Notes under the pieces: generated by a model
What the model was told of the DNA's origin: nothing
Seen by the model: only the letters and a program-made list of their open reading frames with translations
The model's database searches: none
Part shown: positions 56,697 through 64,000 of the stretch, piece after piece
Layout of the letters: each line of letters opens with the position of its first letter
Numbering within the stretch: position 1 is the stretch's first letter
Position numbers and translations under genes: made by a program
Assembly (NCBI RefSeq): GCF_017741935.1
Contig: NZ_JAGHMH010000013.1
Coordinates: forward strand, 248,001 to 312,000
Source: Rhizobium sp. 16-449-1b
GTDB taxonomy: Bacteria > Pseudomonadota > Alphaproteobacteria > Rhizobiales > Rhizobiaceae
Direction: 5' to 3'
Length of the DNA: 64,000 nucleotides

Positions 56697-57331
56697 CGGG
56701 CGCCCTCCTTGAAAACAGCGATATCGAAGTTCGCGCCGAACGCCTGCTGTAATCCTTCGGCGCTGATCTCGGCCATCCACGGCAGACGGCCGAGGATGCG
56801 TGTGCCACTCATGCTGGCGATGATCCGCTGCGTCTCCTGGTTTTCCTCGCCGATGAAGGCGATGCCAAAAATCGGAATGCCACGATGCCTCATTGCCTCG
56901 ACGGAAAGCAGAGTGTGATTGATGGTGCCGAGCGTTGTCCGCGCGCAGAGGATGGCGGGGATCTGCCAGCGTGCGAAAATATCGGCGAAAACCAGATCGT
57001 CGGAAAGCGGCACCAATAGTCCGCCAGCCCCTTCTATAATGAGAGGCGCCAGCAAGTCAGGTGGGACAAGCCTGGCTGGGTCGATCAAAATTCCATCGAG
57101 ACTTGCGGCGAGGTGCGGCGAGGCAGGCGTCACGAGACGATAGGCTTCCGGCAGTATTCGGCTCTGCGAAATACCGCCAAGCCGTGTTACAACCTCACTG
57201 TCTGTTTCCTCATCAAGGCCGGATTGGACTGGCTTCCAATAGATAGCACCGAGTGCGGCGGTGAGCGCTGCGGAAAAGATCGTCTTGCCAATTCCGGTGT
57301 CAGTACCTGTCACCACGAAACGTGTGCTCAT
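56693..57331 (-). CDS. bioD: Dethiobiotin synthetase
   Basis: The 212-aa ATP-dependent enzyme closes the ureido ring of DAPA. The P-loop [11 protein letters not shown] (residues ~7-17) and [10 protein letters not shown] are present. The start overlaps the bioF stop (ATGA). Confidence 0.95.
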   Translation of the reverse strand: MSTRFVVTGTDTGIGKTIFSAALTAALGAIYWKPVQSGLDEETDSEVVTRLGGISQSRILPEAYRLVTPASPHLAASLDGILIDPARLVPPDLLAPLIIEGAGGLLVPLSDDLVFADIFARWQIPAILCARTTLGTINHTLLSVEAMRHRGIPIFGIAFIGEENQETQRIIASMSGTRILGRLPWMAEISAEGLQQAFGANFDIAVFKEGAR

Positions 57332-58473
57332 GCTCCGTCCTTTTCGAGGGCAACTGCCAGTCGGCTCGCCATAGCCGCAATCTGAGCCTTGTTGACATTC
57401 AAAGTGAGGGAAATTCTCAAGCGCGCAGTTCCGTCAGGAACGGTCGGCGGCCGTATAGCCCTTATGTCAAAACCGTCATTTTGTAGGCGTGCCGCGATGC
57501 GGACAGCGCGCGCATTGTCGCCAACTATCACCGGTTGGATAGGGGAGCCGCTTGGTGTAATGGAGAGTTTCGAGCGCAGCTGATCGCCCAAGAAATCGCG
57601 TAGTGCGTCGAGGCGTTCGCGACGCTCGGGCTCATCTCCGATTATCTGCAGAGCCTCGCGAACGCCTGCCGCCATCAGTGGGGACGGTGCAGTTGAATAG
57701 ATGAAATTGCGGGCGCGATTCACCATATAACGGGCAAGGACGTCAGGTAGTCCCATCAGCGCTCCGGAGAGGCCGAGCGCTTTGCCGCAGGTGTGCAGCG
57801 TAAGCACATTGCTTTGGCTCCTCAATTCACTGGCCAAGCCGCGACCGCCTGGTCCGAAGACCCCGGTCGCATGGGCCTCATCGACAATTAGGTACCCACC
57901 ACGCGAGGCGGCAACCTCAGCCAATGCCGCGAGCGGCGCGCGGTCACCATCCATGGAATAGATGCTTTCGACAGCAATCCATGGCGACCCGATGCCGCCA
58001 TCAGCTCGCCAGTGGTCAATGGCTGCCTCGAAAGACGCGATATCGTTATGTGCCACCGCGACGGATTCCGCTTTGCTAGCCAAAATTCCCTCGCGGACGC
58101 TTGCGTGGATTAGTTCATCGTGAACAATCAGATCATCTCGCTGCGGCAAAGTTGAAAACAACGCGACGTTCGCAGAAAAGCCGCTCCCAAAGTATAGGAC
58201 TCGTTCGGCACCAAACATCATGGCCGCCTCTGCCTCCAGCGCCTCGTGGACCCAATGATTTCCGCGAAGAAGGCGCGATCCGCCAGATCCAGCCGGGATT
58301 CCACGCTCGATCGCGGCCGTGAGAGCCTTCGCAATTCGCGAGCAGTTCGCAAGGCTGAGGTAGTCATTTGAACTGAAGTCAATGCCCTGTCGTGGAGCCA
58401 GGGTCCTTAGTCGCGACTTGCGTTCGAGGCCGGCAAGCGTCGCCTCGTAGCGAGCGAGTGCCGTTACGGTCAC
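57328..58473 (-). CDS. bioF: 8-amino-7-oxononanoate synthase
   Basis: The 381-aa PLP enzyme of the alpha-oxoamine synthase family joins pimeloyl-ACP and L-alanine. It has [47 protein letters not shown] and the PLP Lys in LHTCGKALG. The GTG start overlaps the bioB stop. AT-rich codon choices in parts differ slightly from its neighbours. Confidence 0.94.
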   Translation of the reverse strand: MTVTALARYEATLAGLERKSRLRTLAPRQGIDFSSNDYLSLANCSRIAKALTAAIERGIPAGSGGSRLLRGNHWVHEALEAEAAMMFGAERVLYFGSGFSANVALFSTLPQRDDLIVHDELIHASVREGILASKAESVAVAHNDIASFEAAIDHWRADGGIGSPWIAVESIYSMDGDRAPLAALAEVAASRGGYLIVDEAHATGVFGPGGRGLASELRSQSNVLTLHTCGKALGLSGALMGLPDVLARYMVNRARNFIYSTAPSPLMAAGVREALQIIGDEPERRERLDALRDFLGDQLRSKLSITPSGSPIQPVIVGDNARAVRIAARLQNDGFDIRAIRPPTVPDGTARLRISLTLNVNKAQIAAMASRLAVALEKDGA

Positions 58474-59474
58474 CGTGCGGTCTCCAGCTCCATCGGCTTC
58501 AGCCCGAGGCGGCGGAACAGCGCGCTGTCGTGATCCTCACCGGGATTGTCTGCCGTCAGCAGCGTCTCGCCGACGAAGATGGAGTTGGCCCCCGCGAAGA
58601 AACAGAGCGCCTGCATCTCGTCGCTCATCTCGGTTCGTCCGGCCGAGAGGCGCACATGCGACTTCGGCATCAGGATGCGCGCCAGCGCGATGGTGCGGAC
58701 GAAATCGATCGGATCGACGGGCGCTGCATTCTCGAGCTTCGAACCGGGGATCGGGATCAGCATGTTGATCGGCACGCTCTCAGGCGGAGATGGCAGATTG
58801 GCGAGCGTCACCAGCATCGAAATGCGGTCCTCGACGGTCTCCCCCATGCCGAGAATGCCGCCGGCGCAGACCTTGATGCCGGCGTCGCGGACATTGGCGA
58901 GCGTCTCCAGCCGGTCTTCGAAGGTGCGGGTGGTGATGATCTCAGAATAGTAGCGCTCGGACGTATCGACATTGTGGTTGTAGTAATCGAGCCCGGCATC
59001 GGCGAGCCGCGCAGATTGCTCCGGGGTCAGCATACCGAGCGTCATGCAGGTCTCCATGCCGAGCCCACGCACACCCTCGACCATGGCGACCAGCGCATCC
59101 ATGTCGCGATCCTTCGGATTGCGCCAGGCGGCGCCCATGCAATAGCGCGTCGCCCCGCCCTCCTTTGCCTTGCGCGCTTCGGAAAGGACGCGTTGCACTT
59201 CCATCAGCTTCGACGCCTTGAGCCCGGTCGGGTAATGCGCCGACTGGCTGCAATAGCCACAATCCTCGGCACAGCCACCCGTCTTGATCGACAGAAGACG
59301 GCTCATCTGGATGGCGTTCGGGTCGAAGGTTTTGCGGTGGACCCGCTGTGCGCGAAACAGCAGATCATTGAAAGGCAGATCGTAGATAGCCCGCGCTTCT
59401 TCGACGCGTTGCGCTTCTAACTTCGGTGGCGCACCGCGGAACTTCAGAATTTCAGTACCTATGTCGACACTCAT
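58470..59474 (-). CDS. bioB: Biotin synthase
   Basis: The 334-aa radical SAM enzyme inserts sulfur into dethiobiotin. The 4Fe-4S site [11 protein letters not shown] (CxxxCxxC) and [12 protein letters not shown]-type region ([18 protein letters not shown]) are present. ATG 59474 has GGGAGG 8 bases upstream. It is the first gene of bioBFDAZ. I looked for a BioR box (TTATMTATAA) in the 220 bases upstream and found none. Confidence 0.95.
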   Translation of the reverse strand: MSVDIGTEILKFRGAPPKLEAQRVEEARAIYDLPFNDLLFRAQRVHRKTFDPNAIQMSRLLSIKTGGCAEDCGYCSQSAHYPTGLKASKLMEVQRVLSEARKAKEGGATRYCMGAAWRNPKDRDMDALVAMVEGVRGLGMETCMTLGMLTPEQSARLADAGLDYYNHNVDTSERYYSEIITTRTFEDRLETLANVRDAGIKVCAGGILGMGETVEDRISMLVTLANLPSPPESVPINMLIPIPGSKLENAAPVDPIDFVRTIALARILMPKSHVRLSAGRTEMSDEMQALCFFAGANSIFVGETLLTADNPGEDHDSALFRRLGLKPMELETAR

Positions 59475-59696
59475 GCATGCCTCCCGCCATTGCCAAGTTT
59501 GGAAGGCAGCAAACGATCTCTTCTGAGCGGCCGCAAACAATTTCAGTCGAGTGGTCCATTCAGAATTCTAATGGCGATACATGGACAATAGGCTGGAGAT
59601 CGAAAAAGGACGCATTAAAGGGATAAAACCGGTTCAATGCGTCCTGGAGGCCCGGCTCCTCAGGGTCTTCGGGTCAAAAAAGGATTCTTGGCTATG

Positions 59697-60086
59697 TCAC
59701 AGCTCGCCTGTGACAAATTGCGCTCTTCCATGTCCGAACGACCAGTCTTCGTCCGTATTCTGAACGAAAGTAATCATAACGTCTGCAGTTGGAATCCCGC
59801 ATTCTCTGCGTAGCAATTCGCACAGCCGCTCGTAGAACTCGAGCTTTGCTGACCGTGTTCTTGGTCTAGAAATGACCTCTACCAAAACGAACTTCTCTGT
59901 CCGTTCGATATCGAGACCAGTGTCCAGGGTGTGCAGATGAGATGGGTCATATTCGATGACCAATTGATAGCGGTCTCGCTCAGGGACCTCAAAACTCTCA
60001 ACCATGGCATCGTGCGCGACTTGCAGGAACCTTTCGAGTTCGACCTGTGATCGGCCTCGAATCAAATGAAACTTCATTAGGGGCAT
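59697..60086 (-). CDS. Tautomerase-family protein
   Basis: The 129-aa protein opens MPLMKFHLIRGRS. After Met removal it would have the N-terminal Pro that acts as base in 4-oxalocrotonate tautomerases. This supports ATG 60086 over the Met three codons later. The body (RYQLVIEYDPSHL, VLVEVISRPRTRSAKLEFYE) matches the longer, two-repeat tautomerase group. It lies downstream of the aminotransferase in the same direction and may share its pathway. Confidence 0.8.
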   Translation of the reverse strand: MPLMKFHLIRGRSQVELERFLQVAHDAMVESFEVPERDRYQLVIEYDPSHLHTLDTGLDIERTEKFVLVEVISRPRTRSAKLEFYERLCELLRRECGIPTADVMITFVQNTDEDWSFGHGRAQFVTGEL

Positions 60087-60172
60087 TTTCGTCTAATCCT
60101 CTGGTTTCTCCTCCCATTGGATTGGTTTAGGAGGCGGACCGCAGGCTCGCTGTCCGCCCGGATAACTTCAGG

Positions 60173-61507
60173 CTAAGCCGCCCGTCTCAATGCGTCGCCG
60201 ATTGTCAACACAATGGTGTCGATCTGGTCCGTTTCGACAATAAGAGGAGGCGAGAGAGCGATGATGTCACCCGTGACACGGATGAGCAGACCCCTTTTGA
60301 AGCAGTCCACGAACACGTCGTAAGCTCTGGCGCCAGGAGCGTCCTTGCGGGAGGCGAGCTCTATCGCACCAACCAGACCAAGATTACGAATGTCGATAAC
60401 ATTCGGCATGCCCTTCAAGGAATGGAGCGCATTTTCCCAATGATTAGCAATGCTCGCCGCACGGGTCAGGAGACCTTCGTCGGCGTAGATTTCCAAAGTA
60501 GCAAGCCCGGCCGCGCAAGCGGCGGGATGTCCGGAGTACGTGTAGCCATGGAAAAGCTCGATAGCGTTGTCTGGCCCGACCATTAGGGCATCATGAACTT
60601 TCCCGCTCGCGAAAACCGCGCCCATAGGGATCGTGCCGTTAGTTAACCCTTTAGCGGTGGTAATAAGGTCAGGAAGGACGCCAAAGTAATCGACAGCAAA
60701 GGGGGTTCCCAAACGACCGAAGCCACTGATGACTTCGTCAAAGATCAGTAGGATGCCGTACTTGTCTGCCGTAGCCCGGAGCTTCTCTAAATATCCCCTT
60801 GGAGGCAGAATGACCCCCGCTGAGCCAGACATCGGCTCGACGATTACTGCTGCGATCGTCTCTGCGCCGTGAAGCTGGACCAGCCGCTCCAGGTCATCCG
60901 CCAATTCGATACCGTGCGCGGGGAGCCCCTTGGAGAAGTGATTGCGTTCAATGTCGAGCGTGTGGCGCATGTGGTCAGCTGGAATCTGCGGGAAGACTCG
61001 CCGGTTATTTACGAGGCCTCCGACAGAAATGCCGCCAAAGCCGACCCCGTGGTATCCCTTTTCGCGACCGATAATTCTGGTGCGAGTGCCTTCGCCGATT
61101 GACCGCTGGTAAGCGATGGCGATCTTTAAAGCTGTGTCAACGGACTCCGATCCTGATCCGGTGAAGAAGACGTGGTCGAGTTTGGACTTTCCGTGACCGG
61201 GGGCAATCCCAGCCAATTTCGCCGCAAAATCAAACGCAAGGGGGTGGCCCATCTGGAACGTGGGAGCAAAGTCCAAAGTGGAGAGCTGACGCTCGACAGC
61301 GCGCGTAATCTTCTCTCGACCGTGGCCCGCGTTGCAGCACCACAGACCAGCAGTTCCGTCCATCACCCTGTTGCCATCGACATCGGTATAATACATGCCC
61401 TCGGCACTCGCGAGGAGGCGCGGAGCAGCTTTGAACTGCCGATTGGCAGTAAACGGCATCCAAAAATTCTTTAAATCCGGGGTGTTGCTGGCGTTCAATT
61501 TTTCCAT
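60173..61507 (-). CDS. Class III omega-amino acid:pyruvate aminotransferase family
   Basis: The 444-aa PLP enzyme has NFWMPFTANRQFKAAPRLLA, GTAGLWCCNAGHGREKI, VFFTGSGSESVDTALKIA, LLIFDEVISGFGRLG and the PLP Lys in TAKGLTNG. This fits the beta-alanine/omega-amino acid:pyruvate aminotransferase group. It is divergent from an XRE-cupin regulator across 146 bases, the usual place for its control. The real amine donor is not determined. Confidence 0.88.
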   Translation of the reverse strand: MEKLNASNTPDLKNFWMPFTANRQFKAAPRLLASAEGMYYTDVDGNRVMDGTAGLWCCNAGHGREKITRAVERQLSTLDFAPTFQMGHPLAFDFAAKLAGIAPGHGKSKLDHVFFTGSGSESVDTALKIAIAYQRSIGEGTRTRIIGREKGYHGVGFGGISVGGLVNNRRVFPQIPADHMRHTLDIERNHFSKGLPAHGIELADDLERLVQLHGAETIAAVIVEPMSGSAGVILPPRGYLEKLRATADKYGILLIFDEVISGFGRLGTPFAVDYFGVLPDLITTAKGLTNGTIPMGAVFASGKVHDALMVGPDNAIELFHGYTYSGHPAACAAGLATLEIYADEGLLTRAASIANHWENALHSLKGMPNVIDIRNLGLVGAIELASRKDAPGARAYDVFVDCFKRGLLIRVTGDIIALSPPLIVETDQIDTIVLTIGDALRRAA

Positions 61508-61653
61508 GGCGGCGATGACTCCTTTACCGTTGGTACAAGGATGTCGATTTCATTGATCCTAACAAGTCCTTTTCTATAGTAAATTAAGAACTTGATTTTT
61601 CTTGAGTCAGCTACGAACATTTTAGCTATTCTGAACAACTCTAAAGGAATCCA

Positions 61654-62202
61654 ATGAGTGTGGATGTTGGAAATCGCCTTCGGTCTTTGCGCTTAATGCA
61701 TAACCTTTCCCAGAGAGAACTGGCGAGACGGACGGGGGTGCCAAACACGACGATATCGCTGATCGAATCAAACTCGGCTAACCCATCGGTGGGGGCTTTG
61801 AAACGTATACTCGATGGATTTCCCATCGGGTTGGCCGAGTTCTTTGCCTTCGAGCCTCAGCGTTCCCGCAGAGCCTTTTATGCGTCCGAGGATCTCGTCG
61901 AAATTGGAAAAGGCGCGATTTCTTACAAGCAGGTCGGGGAGAACCTTTTCGGAAGAAGCCTTCAGATTCTGAAGGAATGTTATCAACCCGGGGCAGACAC
62001 GGGAAAGGTATCCCTTGTCCATGACGGGGAGGAGGGAGGTGTTGTACTCTTCGGGCGGTTAGAGGTCACAGTAGACGACGAGCGAAAGATCCTCGGTCCA
62101 GGAGACGCATACTATTTCGAGAGCCGCAGACCTCATCGCTTTCGATGCGTCGGTGCTGAGCCCTGCCATGTGATCAGCGCATGTACTCCACCTACCTTTT
62201 AG
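61654..62202 (+). CDS. XRE-family regulator with cupin domain (PuuR-like)
   Basis: The 182-aa regulator has an N-terminal HTH (VGNRLRSLRLMHNLSQRELA then RRTGVPNTTISLIES, residues ~5-40) and a C-terminal cupin (residues ~105-180, with GEEGGVVLFGRLEVTVDDER and DAYYFESRRPHRFRC). Such proteins control amine and amino acid catabolism. AAAGGAA precedes the ATG. It is divergent from the aminotransferase gene, its probable target. Confidence 0.9.
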   Translation: MSVDVGNRLRSLRLMHNLSQRELARRTGVPNTTISLIESNSANPSVGALKRILDGFPIGLAEFFAFEPQRSRRAFYASEDLVEIGKGAISYKQVGENLFGRSLQILKECYQPGADTGKVSLVHDGEEGGVVLFGRLEVTVDDERKILGPGDAYYFESRRPHRFRCVGAEPCHVISACTPPTF

Positions 62203-62400
62203 GAACTTGCAGAGCGACCAACCGAAGAGAGCTTAATCTCGGCATCGTTCGACAGGTGTGGAGGGGGCAGAATGCGCGACAGCTCCGCATTTCATACGAT
62301 TAAACTAATCCCGCCCACAAACTAAATCACGTGTCAAAGCAAAGGTGGGTCAATAAAATTCGGCTGATAGATCGACAGCCCGAATAGGAGACCCGGCGCA

Positions 62401-63729
62401 ATGACTGAACCTCGCTTTTATCAGCGCGAGATCGAGACAATGTCCCGCGATGAATTGGATGCAATGCAACTTCAGAAGTTGCTCGAAATGTTGGAACATG
62501 TAGCTCGAACCAACCCATTTTATGCAAATTTTTGGAAGCAAGCCGGGATTGACGTTTCGAAAGTCAAATCGTTCGAGGACTTCAGGCTTGTCCCGATGAT
62601 TGAAAAATCGCACATCGTGGCCGACCAGAATGAGCACCCTCCTTTCGGGTCTCGCTCCGGAAGTGTAAACCAAAACCTCGGTCGGACCGATCTTTATACC
62701 ACGAGCGGCACTAGTGGGCAGGGCAAGGAGCTCCACGCCTGCAGTCTACGTGAACTCAAAGCGATGGAAGAAATCTATCGATACGGTATGTCTTGGGCTG
62801 GCATGAGCCCAGGCGATATCGTGCTGCTTACGCTCCCGATAACCATGCTCGCAGGCGGTCGCGTGGAATATCAAGGTGCAGTCGCTTCCGATCTTACGGT
62901 CCTACCTGTGGGCAATTACGACGCTGCTAGTAAGGTGGACCACATCAGACGGTTCAATCCAAAGGCTCTATTTGGCAGCACGTCCTATTTCGGCACTCTG
63001 GCAACGATGATGGGAGATGACGCGCGAGCCAGCAGCGTCGATACTCTCCTCACTGGTCTGGAAGGCGCCAGCCTTCCATTCCTGAAATCCATCGAAGAGA
63101 TGTGGGGCGCCAAAGCGTATGATCGCTTCGGCTGTGCAAATATGCGCGCCGATTTCATGTGGTCGGACGAGAATGGTATCGGCGAACCGGGAAAACCTGG
63201 CACGCTGCTCAACGTCGATCCTTATGTCCTGATGGAAGTCGTGGACCCAACGACTGGGCTGCCGGTCGGGGACGGGGAGTTCGGCGAGCTTGTTATCACA
63301 AGCCTCTATCACCTCGATAACCCTGCAATCCGGAACCGAGTGAGGGACGGCGCCGTCTTCCAGAAAGGTGGACGGAAAGGATCTATTCGCAATTTCCATG
63401 GTGTCGAGATGGCGTCCATAAGCCGCATCGACGATGTGAAAAAGGTCAAAGGCATCAATATCTATCCTCAAGCCGTCGATGATCTCGTCTTCTCGTGGCC
63501 TGAGATCGAGCAATATGAAGTAATCCTCTCACGCTCTTCGTCCTTCGCTGATATTGCAAACCTGAGATTACAGCTGCGGTCCTCAGTAGCTGCATCTTCA
63601 GCTGAGCAGATTATCGCTCGCGCCAAAGACGCAGTGAAGACCCGCTTGGGTATCAACTTCAACATTGAAATCGTGCCGAAGGTAGAAGTCAGCGACTACA
63701 AGGCTCGACGCTGGAAGGACTTGCGCTAA
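62401..63729 (+). CDS. Phenylacetate-CoA ligase (PaaK)-like AMP-forming ligase
   Basis: The 442-aa adenylate-forming enzyme has the PaaK layout: LLEMLEHVARTNPFYANFWK at the start, the phosphate-binding TTSGTSGQGKEL, AYDRFGCANM in the acceptor motif region, and a C-terminal KGINIYPQAVDDL plus DYKARRWKDLR. It likely activates an aromatic or other acid to its CoA thioester. AGGAG lies 11 bases before the ATG. It is downstream of the XRE-cupin gene in the same direction. The acid is unknown. Confidence 0.82.
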   Translation: MTEPRFYQREIETMSRDELDAMQLQKLLEMLEHVARTNPFYANFWKQAGIDVSKVKSFEDFRLVPMIEKSHIVADQNEHPPFGSRSGSVNQNLGRTDLYTTSGTSGQGKELHACSLRELKAMEEIYRYGMSWAGMSPGDIVLLTLPITMLAGGRVEYQGAVASDLTVLPVGNYDAASKVDHIRRFNPKALFGSTSYFGTLATMMGDDARASSVDTLLTGLEGASLPFLKSIEEMWGAKAYDRFGCANMRADFMWSDENGIGEPGKPGTLLNVDPYVLMEVVDPTTGLPVGDGEFGELVITSLYHLDNPAIRNRVRDGAVFQKGGRKGSIRNFHGVEMASISRIDDVKKVKGINIYPQAVDDLVFSWPEIEQYEVILSRSSSFADIANLRLQLRSSVAASSAEQIIARAKDAVKTRLGINFNIEIVPKVEVSDYKARRWKDLR

Positions 63730-63758
63730 AAGAAATAAGACGACGCCGGCGCGTCACT

Positions 63759-63785
63759 GACTGCAGGCGTCAGCTGCCTGCAGTC
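63759..63785. terminator. Hairpin downstream of the ligase gene
   Basis: Perfect 10-base arms GACTGCAGGC (63759-63768) and GCCTGCAGTC (63776-63785) enclose a 7-base loop, 30 bases after the ligase stop. No T-run follows, so it may end transcription with Rho, or be an operator for the Nudix gene that starts 18 bases later. Confidence 0.45.
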
Positions 63786-63802
63786 CTAGGTAGGTAGGTG
63801 TC

Positions 63803-64000
63803 ATGGATCAGGACATTGGTGCCGGGGAGATGTTTGACGTAGCGCGAATTCGTTCTGCTGTGGCAGCGATCGCGGAGTGTTTTCCACCGTTTCAGCAGGG
63901 CGGGGTTGCCCCCCGCGCCGGTATTTGCATCTTGCTATCGGGCGCGCGCGACCCTGAAATTGCGTTGATCGAACGCGCGCCAAACCTTCGTATGCACGCG
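63803..64000 (+). CDS. Nudix hydrolase, CoA pyrophosphatase-like (N-terminal part)
   Basis: The frame opens at ATG 63803 and runs off the right edge, giving 66 residues. The pattern APRAGICILLSGARDPEIAL then IERAPNLRMHA matches the lead-in of the CoA pyrophosphatase Nudix group, where the Nudix box follows after HAGQ-x-FPGG. The Nudix box itself is outside the window. Confidence 0.65.
   Translation, partial: MDQDIGAGEMFDVARIRSAVAAIAECFPPFQQGGVAPRAGICILLSGARDPEIALIERAPNLRMHA

Overview
The window looks like part of a plasmid or secondary replicon of a Rhizobiaceae bacterium (Rhizobium/Agrobacterium group). The reasons are a complete repABC replication-partition operon, a DUF1612/HTH gene of the type found on rhizobial plasmids, a truncated rhizobial tyrosine integrase, a bioBFDAZ biotin operon that uses BioZ, and high-GC alphaproteobacterial coding throughout. 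All family names come from reading the translated sequence and recalling the families; no database search was run.

Layout. 1-4.3 kb: an NMT1/THI5-type ABC importer with a 5-formyl-THF cyclo-ligase-like protein. 4.3-8.3 kb: repA, repB and repC, with a dyad over the repA promoter and an antisense ctRNA (with a recognisable terminator) between repB and repC. 8.3-11.4 kb: a gene-poor, decayed stretch with a frameshifted secreted-protein gene and a duplicated GC palindrome. 11.4-17.4 kb: an aldehyde dehydrogenase and its regulator, integrase and resolvase genes, and the DUF1612 gene. 17.4-27.1 kb: a defence island with a Gabija-like GajA/GajB pair, an AbiJ-NTD4 protein, a DUF6035 nuclease-like protein, and a three-gene set (Mrr-like nuclease fused to an ImmA/IrrE peptidase, a small HEPN protein, a zinc-ribbon protein) that I cannot match to a named system. 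27.5-32.1 kb: a cytochrome bo3 quinol oxidase with cyoB and cyoC fused, then a MAPEG protein. 32.2-37.3 kb: an AraC regulator, a YdeP-type molybdo-oxidoreductase and a Na+/H+ antiporter. 37.3-42.3 kb: a bufferin operon (bufA1, bufB, an unknown gene, bufC, doxX, sigF, nrsF) preceded by an exact GTAACC-N16-CGAA promoter. 42.3-47.6 kb: a monooxygenase, an exporter of two ABC-2 permeases plus HlyD without an ATPase, and a class III cyclase. 48.2-53.9 kb: a second YdeP-type oxidoreductase beside a complete glutathione-dependent formaldehyde pathway under FrmR, with two operators. 54.4-59.5 kb: bioBFDAZ. 59.7-64 kb: a catabolic-looking set (tautomerase, class III aminotransferase, XRE-cupin regulator, PaaK-like ligase) and the start of a Nudix hydrolase.

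How the parts work together. The repABC block maintains the replicon. The cargo is stress and niche functions: phage defence, copper handling by a self-regulated bufferin operon, formaldehyde-to-formate detoxification, acid/redox-related oxidoreductases, respiration and biotin supply. The strongest leads for something new are the nuclease-peptidase/HEPN/zinc-ribbon cassette at 24.0-27.1 kb and the extra gene inside the bufferin operon at 39.9-40.9 kb.
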